64,000 bases of DNA from Burkholderiaceae bacterium (lineage in GTDB: Bacteria; Pseudomonadota; Gammaproteobacteria; Burkholderiales; Burkholderiaceae_E), in assembly GCA_023954015.1 (NCBI GenBank), contig JAMLIS010000001.1, positions 248,001-312,000 of the forward strand. Direction: 5' to 3'. Position 1 is the stretch's first letter; every line of letters begins with the position of its first letter. The notes under the pieces are model-generated. The model was not told where the DNA came from, did not search any database, and saw only the letters and a list, made by a program, of their open reading frames with translations. Shown here piece after piece: positions 37,734 through 46,893 of this stretch. The position numbers were made by a program, and so were the translations under genes.

Positions 37734-38726
37734 TCAACTCGGCGCCGTTGCGAGCAGCCACAGCACGCCGGCGATCATCGCCGCCATGCCGATCGCCTCC
37801 CGCGGCGTCGTGCGCTGCGAGAACAGCCGGTGCGACACCGCCTGCGCGAACAGGATCTCCGACAGTCCGACGGTGCGCACCGCGGCGGCGGTCTGCAGCG
37901 AGAACGCGAGGAACAGCAGTTGCGAGGCGAGAGCGCCCGAGGCGCCGGCGAGCAGCGACGGGCGCCACATCCGGAAAATGGCGCTCAGCACGCCGCGCTT
38001 GCGCCATGCGAGCCAGGCGGTGAGCAGCGCCGTCTGCAGTGTCAGCGTTGCCGCGAGGGTGGCAGTGGCGCGCGCGTGGAACGGCGCGTCGCCGAGCGCG
38101 AGGATCGCGCCGCGAATGCCGACGGCCGACAGCGCGAACATCGCGCCCGAGGCGACGCCGAGCAGCGCGGCTCGCGGCACGCCGGGAAACGAGGCACGCC
38201 CGCCGCTCGGCGCCTGCGCGCGCACCAACGAGACGCCACCCGCCGCGGGGGCGCCGCCGGCCGCTTCGCGCACGGCACGCGTCGGCATCGACATCAGCAA
38301 CACGCCGCCGGTGGCGAGCACGATGGCGAGCGTCGCCTGCAGGCCCAGCCGCTCGCCGAGAAACAGGAAACCGAAAAGCGCGATTTGCAGCGGCTCGGTC
38401 TTCACGTAGGCGATCGCGACGACGAACGAGCGCTCGCGCATCGCGGCGAGCATCGCCGCGGTCGCGGTGATCTGGAAAAGACCGCCCATCGCGGTCCACG
38501 CGACGAAGCGCCCCGAAACGTCGAGCGCGCGCAGATCGACGAAGCACGCCGTTGCCGCGAGAAACGACAATCCGAACGGCAGCCCGAAGAGGAAGCGCAC
38601 GTGCGTGGCGCCGACCGTGCCGAGCGAGTCGACGAGGCTGCGCTGCATCGTGTTGCGCACCGTCTGCACGCCGTTGCCGGCGACGGTGCAGGCGACCCAC
38701 AGCCAGGCTGGCGCCTCGAAGGACAT
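37734..38726 (-). CDS. DMT-superfamily (EamA) transporter
   Basis: A 330-residue membrane protein with about ten helices in two EamA halves, joined by a loop (residues about 150-180) rich in Ala, Gly and Pro. It begins FEAPAWLWVACTVAGNGVQTVRN. Family members export amino acids or other metabolites, and nothing in sequence fixes the cargo. It is followed by the half-size DMT gene and preceded by crcB, all on the same strand. Confidence 0.85.
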   Translation of the reverse strand: MSFEAPAWLWVACTVAGNGVQTVRNTMQRSLVDSLGTVGATHVRFLFGLPFGLSFLAATACFVDLRALDVSGRFVAWTAMGGLFQITATAAMLAAMRERSFVVAIAYVKTEPLQIALFGFLFLGERLGLQATLAIVLATGGVLLMSMPTRAVREAAGGAPAAGGVSLVRAQAPSGGRASFPGVPRAALLGVASGAMFALSAVGIRGAILALGDAPFHARATATLAATLTLQTALLTAWLAWRKRGVLSAIFRMWRPSLLAGASGALASQLLFLAFSLQTAAAVRTVGLSEILFAQAVSHRLFSQRTTPREAIGMAAMIAGVLWLLATAPS

Positions 38727-38774
38727 CGCGCTATGCGGGCCGCGCCGCTCGCGGGGCCGCGGCGACGGGCGCGA

Positions 38775-39164
38775 TCATCCCGCAGCGAGGCGGTAGCCCA
38801 GCGCGGCCGCCGCCAGCGAGCCGAACAGGTGCAGCGCGCTGTGCGCGATCGCCCAGCCGAAGGCGCCGCGCGCGAGCAGGCCGAAGGACTCGATCGAGAA
38901 CGTGGAGAAAGTGGTGAGCGCGCCCAGGAAGCCGGTGATCGCGAACAGCCGCCACTCGGGAGCGAGATCCGGATTTCGCGCGAACCATGCGACGGCGATG
39001 CCGACGAGCAGGCCGCCGACGACATTGACGAGCAGCGTGCCGAGCGGCAACGCGCGATGCGCGAGATTCAGCCACAGGCCGGCCGCCCAGCGCGCCCATG
39101 CGCCGAGAGCGGCGCCGGCGCCGACAGCGAGGAAACCGAAGACGCTGAAATGCGGCGCGATCAA
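38775..39164 (-). CDS. crcB: Fluoride channel CrcB/FluC
   Basis: A 129-residue four-helix protein with the family motifs GALGAWARWAAG, LPLGTLLVNVVGG and GFLGALTTFSTFSIE. It forms a dual-topology dimer that lets fluoride out of the cell. It is complete. I looked for a fluoride riboswitch in the short gap upstream and saw none. Confidence 0.92.
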   Translation of the reverse strand: MIAPHFSVFGFLAVGAGAALGAWARWAAGLWLNLAHRALPLGTLLVNVVGGLLVGIAVAWFARNPDLAPEWRLFAITGFLGALTTFSTFSIESFGLLARGAFGWAIAHSALHLFGSLAAAALGYRLAAG

Positions 39165-39204
39165 CGCCGAAGCGCTCGCAACGAACGCAGCGAGGCGAGC
39201 GTTC

Positions 39205-39651
39205 TCACCATCGCGCCGCCGCCCGATCGTCGGCTTCGCGTGCCTCCACCCAGCGCTCGCCCTGCGGCGTTCGCTCCTTCTTCCAGAACGGCGCCTGCGT
39301 CTTCAGCCAGTCGATGATGAACTCGCAGGCATCGAAGGCTTCGCCTCTGTGCGCAGAGGTGACGACGACGAGCACGATGCGGTCGCCCGGTTCGAGCGCG
39401 CCGTAGCGGTGCACGACGAGCGTGTCGAAGACGTTCCACCGGCTGCGCGCCTGCGCGCAGATGTCCTCGAGCGCGCGCTCGGTCATGCCCGGGTAGTGCT
39501 CGAGCGTCATCGAGCCGACGCCCTCGCCTTCGTTCACGTCGCGCACCGTGCCGACGAAAGTGGCCACGGCGCCGACCTTCAGGTTGCCGGCGCGCAGTGC
39601 GTCGATCTCGGCGCCGACGTCGAAGTCGCGGGTCTGGACGCGAACGGGCAT
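39205..39651 (-). CDS. moaE: Molybdopterin synthase large subunit MoaE
   Basis: A 148-residue subunit that, with MoaD, adds two sulfurs to precursor Z. Motifs GAVATFVGTVRDVNEG, LEHYPGMTE, HRYGALEPGD and VTSAHRGEAFDACEFIIDWLKTQAPFWKKE are all intact, including the active-site Lys. It lies 82 bases from moaD in the same operon. Confidence 0.95.
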   Translation of the reverse strand: MPVRVQTRDFDVGAEIDALRAGNLKVGAVATFVGTVRDVNEGEGVGSMTLEHYPGMTERALEDICAQARSRWNVFDTLVVHRYGALEPGDRIVLVVVTSAHRGEAFDACEFIIDWLKTQAPFWKKERTPQGERWVEAREADDRAAARW

Positions 39652-39733
39652 CAGCGAGTCTCCTTCTCAGTACCGCCGGGAACGGATGCGCATGCGCCGG
39701 AGCCCGACGAAGAGAACCTGGTACGCCGCGGCG

Positions 39734-39991
39734 TCAGCCGCCCGTCACCGGCGGGAAGAACGCGACCTCGGCGCCGGCGCGCAGCGGCGTGTCGGCGCCG
39801 GCCATCGCCTGGTCCACGGCGATGCGCACCGAACGGTTCTCGCCGAGCGCCTCGGACCATGCCCCGCCGCGCGCGCGCAGCCAGTTGCGCAGCTGCCCGG
39901 CATTGGCCACGCCCTGCGGAAGTTCGACGGTTTCGCGCCCGGTGCCGAGGGCTTCGCGCAGCGCGGCGAAATAAAGAATGGTGATCGACAT
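39734..39991 (-). CDS. moaD: Molybdopterin synthase sulfur carrier MoaD
   Basis: An 85-residue ubiquitin-like protein ending in the required Gly-Gly (FFPPVTGG), which carries the thiocarboxylate. ITILYFAALREALG is the usual N terminus. It is one base downstream of moeA. Confidence 0.93.
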   Translation of the reverse strand: MSITILYFAALREALGTGRETVELPQGVANAGQLRNWLRARGGAWSEALGENRSVRIAVDQAMAGADTPLRAGAEVAFFPPVTGG

Positions 39992-39992
39992 G

Positions 39993-41282
39993 TCAATTCA
40001 ACAAGGCCGCGAAAGGCAGGTAGCGAACGACATCGCCGGGGGCAACAGGCTGCTGCGGAGGATTGTCCACCAGGCCGTCGCCCCAGACGGTCGATGTCAG
40101 GACGGCGGAACTCTGGTTCGGGAAGCGTTCGAGTCCGCCTCGTTCGTTGATTCTAACGCGCAGGAATTCGCGGCGCCGATCGGGTTTCGGCCAGTCGAAA
40201 TCGGCACGCATCGGCAATGTGCGCGGCGCGACGTCGACCGCGCCCTGCAGGCGCAGCACGAAGGGACGCACCATCAGCACGAAGGTGACGAAGCTCGACA
40301 CCGGGTTGCCGGGCAGTCCGATGAAATGCGCGCAGTCGCCGCCGGCGCCCTGCCCGCCGCCCGCGACGGGCGCGCCGCCCCGTTCGGCTTGTCCATCGGG
40401 ACCGCGCCGCACGCGCCCGTAGGCGAGCGGCTTGCCCGGCTTCATCGCGATCTGCCACATGCGCAGCTCGCCCTCGGCCTGGACCGCGGGCTTCACGTGA
40501 TCCTCCTCGCCTACCGAGACGCCGCCCGAGGTGACGATGAGGTCGTTGCCGGCCGCCGCGCGGCGCAGCGCGTCGCGCGTGTCCGGCAGCGAGTCGGGAA
40601 CGTTGCCGAGGTCGTGGACGACGCAGCCGAGCCTGCGCAACAGCGACACCAGCACGAAGCGGTTGCTGTTGTAGATCGCGCCGGGGCGCAGCGGCTCGCC
40701 GGGCATCGCCAGTTCGTCGCCGGTGAAGAAGCACGCGACACGCACGCGCCGACGCACTTCGAGGCGTGCCAGCCCGACCGATGCCGCCAGTCCCGTGGCC
40801 TGCGGCGACAGGCGCGTACCGGCGGGCAGAATGACGCCGCCCGCGCGGATGTCCTCGCCTGCGCGACGGATCCACTGGCCCGGTTCGGGACAGCCGGTGA
40901 AGACGACGTGTTCGCCTTCGACGCGCGCGTGCTCCTGCATCACGATCGCGTCGGCGCCGTCGGGAACGAGCCCGCCGGTGAAGATGCGCGCGGCTTCGCC
41001 CGCGGCGAGCGCTCGCCCGACGTGGCCTGCCGGGATGCGCTGCGCGACGGGCAGGCGCACCGGTGCCGGCTCGCTCGCCTGCGCGAGGTCGGCGCGGCGC
41101 ACGGCATACCCGTCCATCTGCGTGTTGTCGTGCGGCGGGACGTCCAGCGTCGAGCGCAGGTCGGCGGCGAGCACGCGCGCGTCGCAATCGATCGTGTCGA
41201 GCGTCTCGGTTCCGGTGACGGGCGCCGCGTTGCCGAGCAGCGCCGCGAGCGCCTCATCGAACGGCTGCAATGCGGGTCTCAT
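39993..41282 (-). CDS. moeA: Molybdopterin molybdotransferase MoeA
   Basis: A 429-residue enzyme that inserts molybdate into adenylated molybdopterin. Motifs are NTQMDGYAVR, GEAARIFTGGLVPDGADAIVMQE, LITSGGVSVGEEDHV-like (IVTSGGVSVGEEDHVK), KPGKPLAYGR and HFIGLPGNPVSSFV. A Gly/Ala/Pro insert precedes the last motif. The start is ATG 41282 (MRPALQPFDEAL), inside the 3' end of mobB (29-base overlap). An upstream ATG at 41324 would give a Ser-rich tail and is less likely. Confidence 0.93.
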   Translation of the reverse strand: MRPALQPFDEALAALLGNAAPVTGTETLDTIDCDARVLAADLRSTLDVPPHDNTQMDGYAVRRADLAQASEPAPVRLPVAQRIPAGHVGRALAAGEAARIFTGGLVPDGADAIVMQEHARVEGEHVVFTGCPEPGQWIRRAGEDIRAGGVILPAGTRLSPQATGLAASVGLARLEVRRRVRVACFFTGDELAMPGEPLRPGAIYNSNRFVLVSLLRRLGCVVHDLGNVPDSLPDTRDALRRAAAGNDLIVTSGGVSVGEEDHVKPAVQAEGELRMWQIAMKPGKPLAYGRVRRGPDGQAERGGAPVAGGGQGAGGDCAHFIGLPGNPVSSFVTFVLMVRPFVLRLQGAVDVAPRTLPMRADFDWPKPDRRREFLRVRINERGGLERFPNQSSAVLTSTVWGDGLVDNPPQQPVAPGDVVRYLPFAALLN

Positions 41283-41775
41283 GCGTTCCTTCGAGATGCG
41301 CGAGGATGAACTCGACGATCGCATCGGGGTCGTTCAGGTCGAGCTGCGGCAGCCGGGTCGCCACCGGCGCATCGCTCGCCACCGCGACGATGTTCGGGTC
41401 GTTCGGATGCAGCGGCTCCTTGCCGAGCGACGGGCGGTGCACCTCGAGCTTGGGGATCACCGCGTGCTTGTAGCCCTCGACGAGCACGATGTCGCACGGC
41501 GAGAAGCGCTGCAGCTGCTCGTGCAGCGACGGCTCGGGTTCGTCGCGCAATTCGTGCATCAGCACCCAGCGCTGGTCGGAGGTGATCAGCACTTCGGAGG
41601 CGCCCGCCTCGCGATGCCGGTACGAGTCCTTGCCGGGCTTGTCGATGTCGAACAGGTGGTGCGCGTGCTTGACCAGCGATACGCGCAGCCCGCGCAGCAC
41701 GAAGCGCGGAATCAGCTGCTCGATCAACGTGGTCTTGCCGGACCCCGAATAGCCGGCGAAGCCGAAGACTTTCAT
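41254..41775 (-). CDS. mobB: Molybdopterin-guanine dinucleotide biosynthesis adaptor MobB
   Basis: A 173-residue P-loop GTP-binding protein: GYSGSGKTTLIEQLIP, KHAHHLFDIDKPGKDSYRHREAGA, DIVLVEGYKH. It assists MobA in forming the bis-MGD cofactor. Its 3' end overlaps moeA, so the mob/moe/moa genes form one operon. mobA, moaA and moaC are not in this window. Confidence 0.93.
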   Translation of the reverse strand: MKVFGFAGYSGSGKTTLIEQLIPRFVLRGLRVSLVKHAHHLFDIDKPGKDSYRHREAGASEVLITSDQRWVLMHELRDEPEPSLHEQLQRFSPCDIVLVEGYKHAVIPKLEVHRPSLGKEPLHPNDPNIVAVASDAPVATRLPQLDLNDPDAIVEFILAHLEGTHETRIAAVR

Positions 41776-41848
41776 GTCGAAACCGAGGATACCCGAGCCG
41801 AGCGGTTCACGCGCCCGGCGCAGAGACCCGGGCCGCGGCCGGCCTGTT

Positions 41849-43300
41849 TCAGGCGTCCGCCCGCCAGCGGCAATCGACCGACGACGGCAGCGCGTCCGTG
41901 CGATCGGCGATGTAGCGCTTCAGGCGCTCGACGTCGACGGGCATGCGCTCGAAGCGCTGCGGCAGCGACTCGATGCCCTCGTAGCCGGCCGGCCGCGGCG
42001 GCTCGATGCCGATCGCCTCGCGGATCGTGGCGGCGAACTTCGCCGGTTGGGCGGTCTCGAGGCAGATCATCGGTACGCCGGGCTCGCGCCAGTCGCGTGC
42101 CACGCGCAGTCCGTCGGCGGTGTGCGGGTCGACCAGCACGCCGTGGCGCTGGTGGATAGCCCGAAGCGTGGCGATCCGGTCGGCGTGCGTGCTGCGGCCC
42201 GACGCGAAGCCGCAGGCCGGAAGACGCTCGGCCTCGGCGCTGCCGCTGATGTCGAACTGGCCGTCGCGCTCGAGCGCGGACCACAGTTCGCGCACGCGCG
42301 CGGGGTCGCGCGCCGCAAGGTCGAAGACGAAGCGCTCGAAGTTCGACGCCTTCGAGATGTCCATCGACGGGCTGCTCGTGTGATGCGTCTCCGCCGCCGA
42401 ACGCGGGCGGTAGCGGCCGGTGCGGATGAACTCGTCGAGCACGTCGTTCTCGTTGGTGGCGACGACCAGCCGCGAGATCGGCAGGCCCATCCGGCGCGCG
42501 ATGTGTCCGGCGAGCACGTTGCCGAAGTTGCCCGAAGGGACGGCGAACGAGACGCGCTCGTCGTCGCTGCGGGTGGCGGCGAAGAAGCCCTTGAAGTAGT
42601 AGACGATCTGCGCGGCGACGCGCGCCCAGTTGATCGAATTGACGGTGCCGATCGAATGGCGCCGCTTGAACAGAAGGTCGTTCGAGATCGCCTTCACCAG
42701 GTCCTGGCACTCGTCGAACACGCCGTCGACGGCGATGTTGAAGACGTTCGCATCGGCGAGCGAGTACATCTGCGCGGTCTGGAACGCGCTCATCCGGCCA
42801 TGGGGCGAGAGCATGAAGACCTGGATGCCGGCGCGCCCGCGCATCGCGTACTCGGCGGCGCTGCCGGTGTCGCCGGAAGTGGCGCCGAGGATGTTCAGCT
42901 CGCTCCCCTGTTCGCGCAGCACGTGCTCGAAAAGCGCGCCCAGCAGCTGCATCGCCACGTCCTTGAACGCGAGCGTGGGGCCGTTCGAGAGCTTCAGCAG
43001 CGCCAGGCCGGGCTCGAGCGCGACGAGCGGCGTCACCTCGTCGCTGCCGAACACGTCGGCCGTGTAGGTGCGCTCGCACAGCGCGCGCAGCTGCGGCCCC
43101 GGCAGGTCGGTTGCGTACAGCCGCAGGATCTCGTAGGCGAGCGCGGCATAGGGCAGTGAGCGCCATCGCGCGAGCGTTGCGCGATCGACGCACGGATAGC
43201 GCTCGGGAACGACGAGCCCACCGTCGGGCGCCAGGCCGCCGAGCAGGATCTCGGTGAAACGCGCCGGCTCCATGCCGCCGCGCGTGGACAGGTACTTCAC
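41849..43300 (-). CDS. thrC: Threonine synthase
   Basis: A 483-residue PLP enzyme converting O-phosphohomoserine to threonine. It begins KYLSTRGG, with the PLP Lys in SNGPTLAFKDVAMQ and the phosphate loop GATSGDTGSAAEYA. It is of the longer, E. coli-like class. The start is GTG 43300, sharing GTGA with the hom stop, so translation is coupled to hom. It is complete. Confidence 0.95.
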   Translation of the reverse strand: MKYLSTRGGMEPARFTEILLGGLAPDGGLVVPERYPCVDRATLARWRSLPYAALAYEILRLYATDLPGPQLRALCERTYTADVFGSDEVTPLVALEPGLALLKLSNGPTLAFKDVAMQLLGALFEHVLREQGSELNILGATSGDTGSAAEYAMRGRAGIQVFMLSPHGRMSAFQTAQMYSLADANVFNIAVDGVFDECQDLVKAISNDLLFKRRHSIGTVNSINWARVAAQIVYYFKGFFAATRSDDERVSFAVPSGNFGNVLAGHIARRMGLPISRLVVATNENDVLDEFIRTGRYRPRSAAETHHTSSPSMDISKASNFERFVFDLAARDPARVRELWSALERDGQFDISGSAEAERLPACGFASGRSTHADRIATLRAIHQRHGVLVDPHTADGLRVARDWREPGVPMICLETAQPAKFAATIREAIGIEPPRPAGYEGIESLPQRFERMPVDVERLKRYIADRTDALPSSVDCRWRADA

Positions 43301-44676
43301 TGCAGGTCTTCGAGTCGGATGCGCACGACGCGCGAGAGCACGGTTTCCAGCGCCTCGATGCGCTCGATCGCCGCGACGATGCGCCGCTCGATCGTGCGAT
43401 GCGTGAGCAGGATGATGTCGGTCTGGTTCTCGCCTTCGCCCGGCTCGCGTTGCAGCGCGGCGTCGATCGAGATCTCGCCGTCGGCGAGGATGCGCGTGAC
43501 GTCGGCGAGCACGCCGGGCTGGTCCGCCACGCGCAGACGCAGGTAGTAGGCGGTCTGCACCGCGTCGATCGGCAGCACCGGCAGGTCGGACAGCGACTCG
43601 GCCTGGAACGCCAGGTGCGGCACGCGGTTGCCCGGGTCGGAGGTGAACATGCGCGCGACGTCGACGAGATCGGCGACGACCGCGCTCGCGGTGGGCTCGG
43701 CGCCCGCGCCCTTGCCGTAGTACATCGTGTGGCCGACTGCGTCGCCCTTGACCAGGACCGCGTTCATCGCGCCCTCGACACTGGCGATCAGGCGCGAAGC
43801 CGGAATCAGCGTGGGGTGCACGCGCAGCTCGAAACCTCCGGGGCTCGAATCGGTGCGCCGGCGCGCGATGCCGAGCAGCTTGATGCGGTAGCCGAGCTGC
43901 TCGGCATAGCGGATGTCGTCGGCCTGCAGTTGCGTGATGCCCTCGACGTGGCACTTGTCGAACTGCACGGGAACGCCGAAGGCGATCGCCGACAGGATCG
44001 TGATCTTGTGCGCGGCATCCATGCCCTCGATGTCGAAGGTCGGGTCGGCTTCCGCGTAGCCCAGGCGCTGCGCCTCGGCGAGCACGACGTGGAAGGCGAG
44101 TTTTCGCTCGCGCATCTCGGAGAGGATGAAGTTCGTCGTGCCGTTGATGATGCCGGCGATCCACTCGATGCGGTTCGCAGTGAGCCCCTCGCGAAGCGCC
44201 TTGATGATCGGCACGCCGCCGGCCACGGCGGCTTCGAAGGCGACCATGACGCCGCGCTGCGAAGCGGCGCGGAAGATCTCGTTGCCGTGCACGGCGAGCA
44301 GCGCCTTGTTCGCGGTGACGACGTGCTTGCCCTGCTCGATGGCCGCCAGCACCAGCTCGCGCGCGATGCCGCAGCCGCCGATCAGCTCGACGACGACGTC
44401 GATGTCGGGATCGGCGACGACGCGGCGCGCATCGTCGACGACGTCGACGCCCTCGCCGACGCGCTCGCGCGCCCGCGCGACGTCGAGGTCGGCGACCCGG
44501 ACGATCTCGATCGGTCGCCCGGCACGGCGGCGGATCTCGTCCTGGTTGCGGCGAAGGACGTCGAAGGTGCCGCCGCCGACGGTGCCGATGCCGAGCAGCC
44601 CGACGCGCACCGGGCCGAGTTTCTCGCCGCGCGCGGTCGAGCCGGCGGGTGCGGAATGCAACGGCGCGCCGCTCAC
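43297..44676 (-). CDS. hom: Homoserine dehydrogenase
   Basis: A 459-residue enzyme of the monofunctional type with a C-terminal ACT domain. It has the NAD(P) motif [14 protein letters not shown], the catalytic region [28 protein letters not shown] and [19 protein letters not shown], and an ACT domain from [19 protein letters not shown] to the end that probably binds threonine. I chose GTG 44676, which shares GTGA with the alaC stop and adds a short N-terminal tail; a later GTG in PVRV is possible. Confidence 0.95.
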   Translation of the reverse strand: MSGAPLHSAPAGSTARGEKLGPVRVGLLGIGTVGGGTFDVLRRNQDEIRRRAGRPIEIVRVADLDVARARERVGEGVDVVDDARRVVADPDIDVVVELIGGCGIARELVLAAIEQGKHVVTANKALLAVHGNEIFRAASQRGVMVAFEAAVAGGVPIIKALREGLTANRIEWIAGIINGTTNFILSEMRERKLAFHVVLAEAQRLGYAEADPTFDIEGMDAAHKITILSAIAFGVPVQFDKCHVEGITQLQADDIRYAEQLGYRIKLLGIARRRTDSSPGGFELRVHPTLIPASRLIASVEGAMNAVLVKGDAVGHTMYYGKGAGAEPTASAVVADLVDVARMFTSDPGNRVPHLAFQAESLSDLPVLPIDAVQTAYYLRLRVADQPGVLADVTRILADGEISIDAALQREPGEGENQTDIILLTHRTIERRIVAAIERIEALETVLSRVVRIRLEDLQ

Positions 44677-45878
44677 GCCGCGATCCGCAGGAGGCCGTCC
44701 TTGCGGAACATCTCCTTGATGCCGCGCACCGCCTGGCGGATGCGCTGCTCGTTCTCGATCAGCGCGAAGCGCACGTGATCGTCGCCGTATTCGCCGAAGC
44801 CGACGCCCGGCGAGACGGCGACCTTCGCCTCGTCGAGCAGCTTCCTGGCGAACTCGAGCGAACCCATCGCGCGATAGGGCTCGGGAATCTGCGCCCAGAT
44901 GTACATCGAGGCGCTGGGCACCTCGACCTCCCAGGCTGCCTCGTGCAGCCCGCGCGCGAGCACGGTGCGGCGCGTCTGGTACTTCAGGCGCGCTTCCTCG
45001 ACGCACTCCTGCGGCCCGTCGAGCGCGGCGATCGCGGCGACCTGGATCGGCGTGAAGGTGCCGTAGTCGTGGTAGCTCTTCATGCGCGCGAGCGCGGCGA
45101 CCAGCTCGGCGTTGCCCACCATGAAGCCGATGCGCCAGCCGGCCATGTTGTAGCTCTTGCTCATCGTGAAGAACTCGACGGCGACGTCCATCGCGCCCGG
45201 CACCTGCATGATCGAGGGCGCACGGTAGCCGTCGAAGACGATGTCCGCATAGGCGAGGTCGTGCACGACGATGATGTCGTGCTCGCGCGCAAGCGCGACC
45301 ACGCGTTCGAAGAACGCGAGGTCGACGCACTTGGCCGTGGGGTTGCTCGGGAAGCCGAGGATCATCATCTTCGGCTTCGGCGTGGTTTCGCGCACCGCGC
45401 GCTCGAGCTCTTCGAGGAAGTCGACCCCTGGAGTCATTCGCACCGAGCGCGTGTCGGCGCCGGCGATGACCGCACCGTAGATGTGGATCGGGTAGCTCGG
45501 GTTCGGCACGAGCACCGTGTCGCCGCGATCGAGCGTGGCGAGCATCAGGTGCGCAATGCCCTCCTTGGAGCCGATCGTGACGATCGCCTCGGTGGACGGA
45601 TCGATGTCGACGTCGTAGCGTCGCTTGTACCAGTCGGAGATCGCCTTGCGCAGCCGCGGTATCCCCTTGGAGATCGAGTATCCGTGCGTGTGCGGTCGTT
45701 GCGACGCCTCGACCAGCTTGTCGATGATGTGCTGCGGCGCCGGACCGTCGGGGTTGCCCATGCTCAGGTCGATGATGTCCTCGCCGCGGTGGCGCGCGGC
45801 CATCTTCAGCTCGCCCGTGATGTTGAACACGTACGGGGGCAGGCGCTGGATGCGGGAGAACTCGCGGCGAGAAACCAT
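44673..45878 (-). CDS. alaC: Alanine transaminase AlaC (class I aminotransferase)
   Basis: A 401-residue PLP aminotransferase with [31 protein letters not shown] at the start, FPSNPTAKC, and the PLP Lys in [18 protein letters not shown]. This AlaC/YfdZ type is normally found before hom in Betaproteobacteria. The start is ATG 45878 with CGGAG. It is the first gene of the alaC-hom-thrC operon, with GTGA coupling to hom. Confidence 0.93.
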   Translation of the reverse strand: MVSRREFSRIQRLPPYVFNITGELKMAARHRGEDIIDLSMGNPDGPAPQHIIDKLVEASQRPHTHGYSISKGIPRLRKAISDWYKRRYDVDIDPSTEAIVTIGSKEGIAHLMLATLDRGDTVLVPNPSYPIHIYGAVIAGADTRSVRMTPGVDFLEELERAVRETTPKPKMMILGFPSNPTAKCVDLAFFERVVALAREHDIIVVHDLAYADIVFDGYRAPSIMQVPGAMDVAVEFFTMSKSYNMAGWRIGFMVGNAELVAALARMKSYHDYGTFTPIQVAAIAALDGPQECVEEARLKYQTRRTVLARGLHEAAWEVEVPSASMYIWAQIPEPYRAMGSLEFARKLLDEAKVAVSPGVGFGEYGDDHVRFALIENEQRIRQAVRGIKEMFRKDGLLRIAA

Positions 45879-45939
45879 GAAGCGACTCCGTTGAACCGGA
45901 GAATGTAGCATTTTCAGTCGTTTCGGAGCGTTTTCCCCA

Positions 45940-46314
45940 ATGAAACTGCATTCGGACAGAGCGGCCGGCGCCAACACCTTCACCGCCTACGGAGACGGAT
46001 GGTTCGCCGTCAACGGCGAGCGTCATACCGGCTCCGTGCTGGTCGTCCCGGAAGCCCCGGTCGTCGCCTGGGGAGTGTCCGATTTCGACTCGCTGGTCGA
46101 AGCCGATTTCGAGCGCCTGCTGGCACTCGGGCCCGAGCTGGTGCTGTTCGGCACCGGCACGCGACAGCGCTTTCCGCACCCGCGCCTGACCGCCCCGCTC
46201 GCGCGCCGGCAGATCGGGATCGAGGTGATGGACACCGGTGCCGCATGCCGCACCTACAACATCCTGGCCGGCGAAGGTCGGCGCGCGCTGGCCGCGTTGT
46301 TGCCGATGGGCTGA
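45940..46314 (+). CDS. Mth938-like domain protein
   Basis: A 124-residue protein with the Mth938/NDUFAF3-like fold: [41 protein letters not shown] and [29 protein letters not shown]. Human NDUFAF3 assists complex I assembly, while the bacterial function is not settled. It is divergent from alaC with a 61-base shared promoter region, and is followed by bcp. Confidence 0.88.
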   Translation: MKLHSDRAAGANTFTAYGDGWFAVNGERHTGSVLVVPEAPVVAWGVSDFDSLVEADFERLLALGPELVLFGTGTRQRFPHPRLTAPLARRQIGIEVMDTGAACRTYNILAGEGRRALAALLPMG

Positions 46315-46411
46315 TCGCCTGTGTTATGTTCGGTTCGCATCGCGCAGCCGCTCGGGTTCACGGATCGGGTTCCTCGACGCGTCGCGCCGGATCATCGCAG
46401 CCGGGGTTTCG

Positions 46412-46873
46412 TTGAGCATCCAGGTCGGCAGTCCGATTCCCGAATTCCGCGCCGCCTCCACGGGCGGTGAGATCGACTCCGCGAAGCTGAAGGGACGCAA
46501 GCTCGTCCTGTACTTCTACCCCAAGGACAACACGCCGGGCTGCACGCGCCAGGGCGCGGATTTCCGCGACCGTCACGACGAATTCGCGCGAGCGGGCGCC
46601 GTCGTTCTCGGCGTCTCGCGCGACAGCCTGAAGTCGCACGCCGGCTTCAAGGCGAAGCTGCAGTTTCCCTTCGAGCTCATCTCCGACGCGGACGAGTCGC
46701 TGTGTCGGGCATTCGACGTGCTTCGCGAAAAGAACCTGTACGGACGCAAGGTGCGCGGCGTCGAGCGCTCGACCTTCGTCGTCGATGCGCACGGCACGCT
46801 CGCTGGCGAATGGCGCGGGGTGCGGGTGCCGGGGCACGTCGACGAAGTCCTCGCTTTCGTGCGCTCGCTCTGA
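46412..46873 (+). CDS. bcp: Thioredoxin-dependent peroxiredoxin Bcp (PrxQ)
   Basis: A 153-residue peroxiredoxin reducing hydroperoxides. LVLYFYPKDNTPGCTRQGADFRD holds the peroxidatic Cys. The resolving Cys that normally follows five residues later is Ala here, so it is a 1-Cys type or uses the distant Cys in SLCRAFDVL. The start is taken as TTG 46412 (SIQVGSPIPEF), since no ATG or GTG is in frame close by. Confidence 0.88.
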   Translation: MSIQVGSPIPEFRAASTGGEIDSAKLKGRKLVLYFYPKDNTPGCTRQGADFRDRHDEFARAGAVVLGVSRDSLKSHAGFKAKLQFPFELISDADESLCRAFDVLREKNLYGRKVRGVERSTFVVDAHGTLAGEWRGVRVPGHVDEVLAFVRSL

Positions 46874-46886
46874 GAACGTGTGAACC
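46868..46886. repeat. Solo copy of the clpB-side palindrome end
   Basis: CTCTGAGAACGTGTGAACC is identical over 19 bases to the left tip of the 170-bp palindrome at 32327. It overlaps the last codons and stop of bcp and lies just before phoH. A dispersed copy supports a repeat family in this genome. Confidence 0.8.
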
Positions 46887-46893
46887 CCGACGA

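Noticed and set aside
39165..39204. Fluoride riboswitch upstream of crcB
   Set aside because: The gap is only 40 bases and shows none of the conserved riboswitch sequence.
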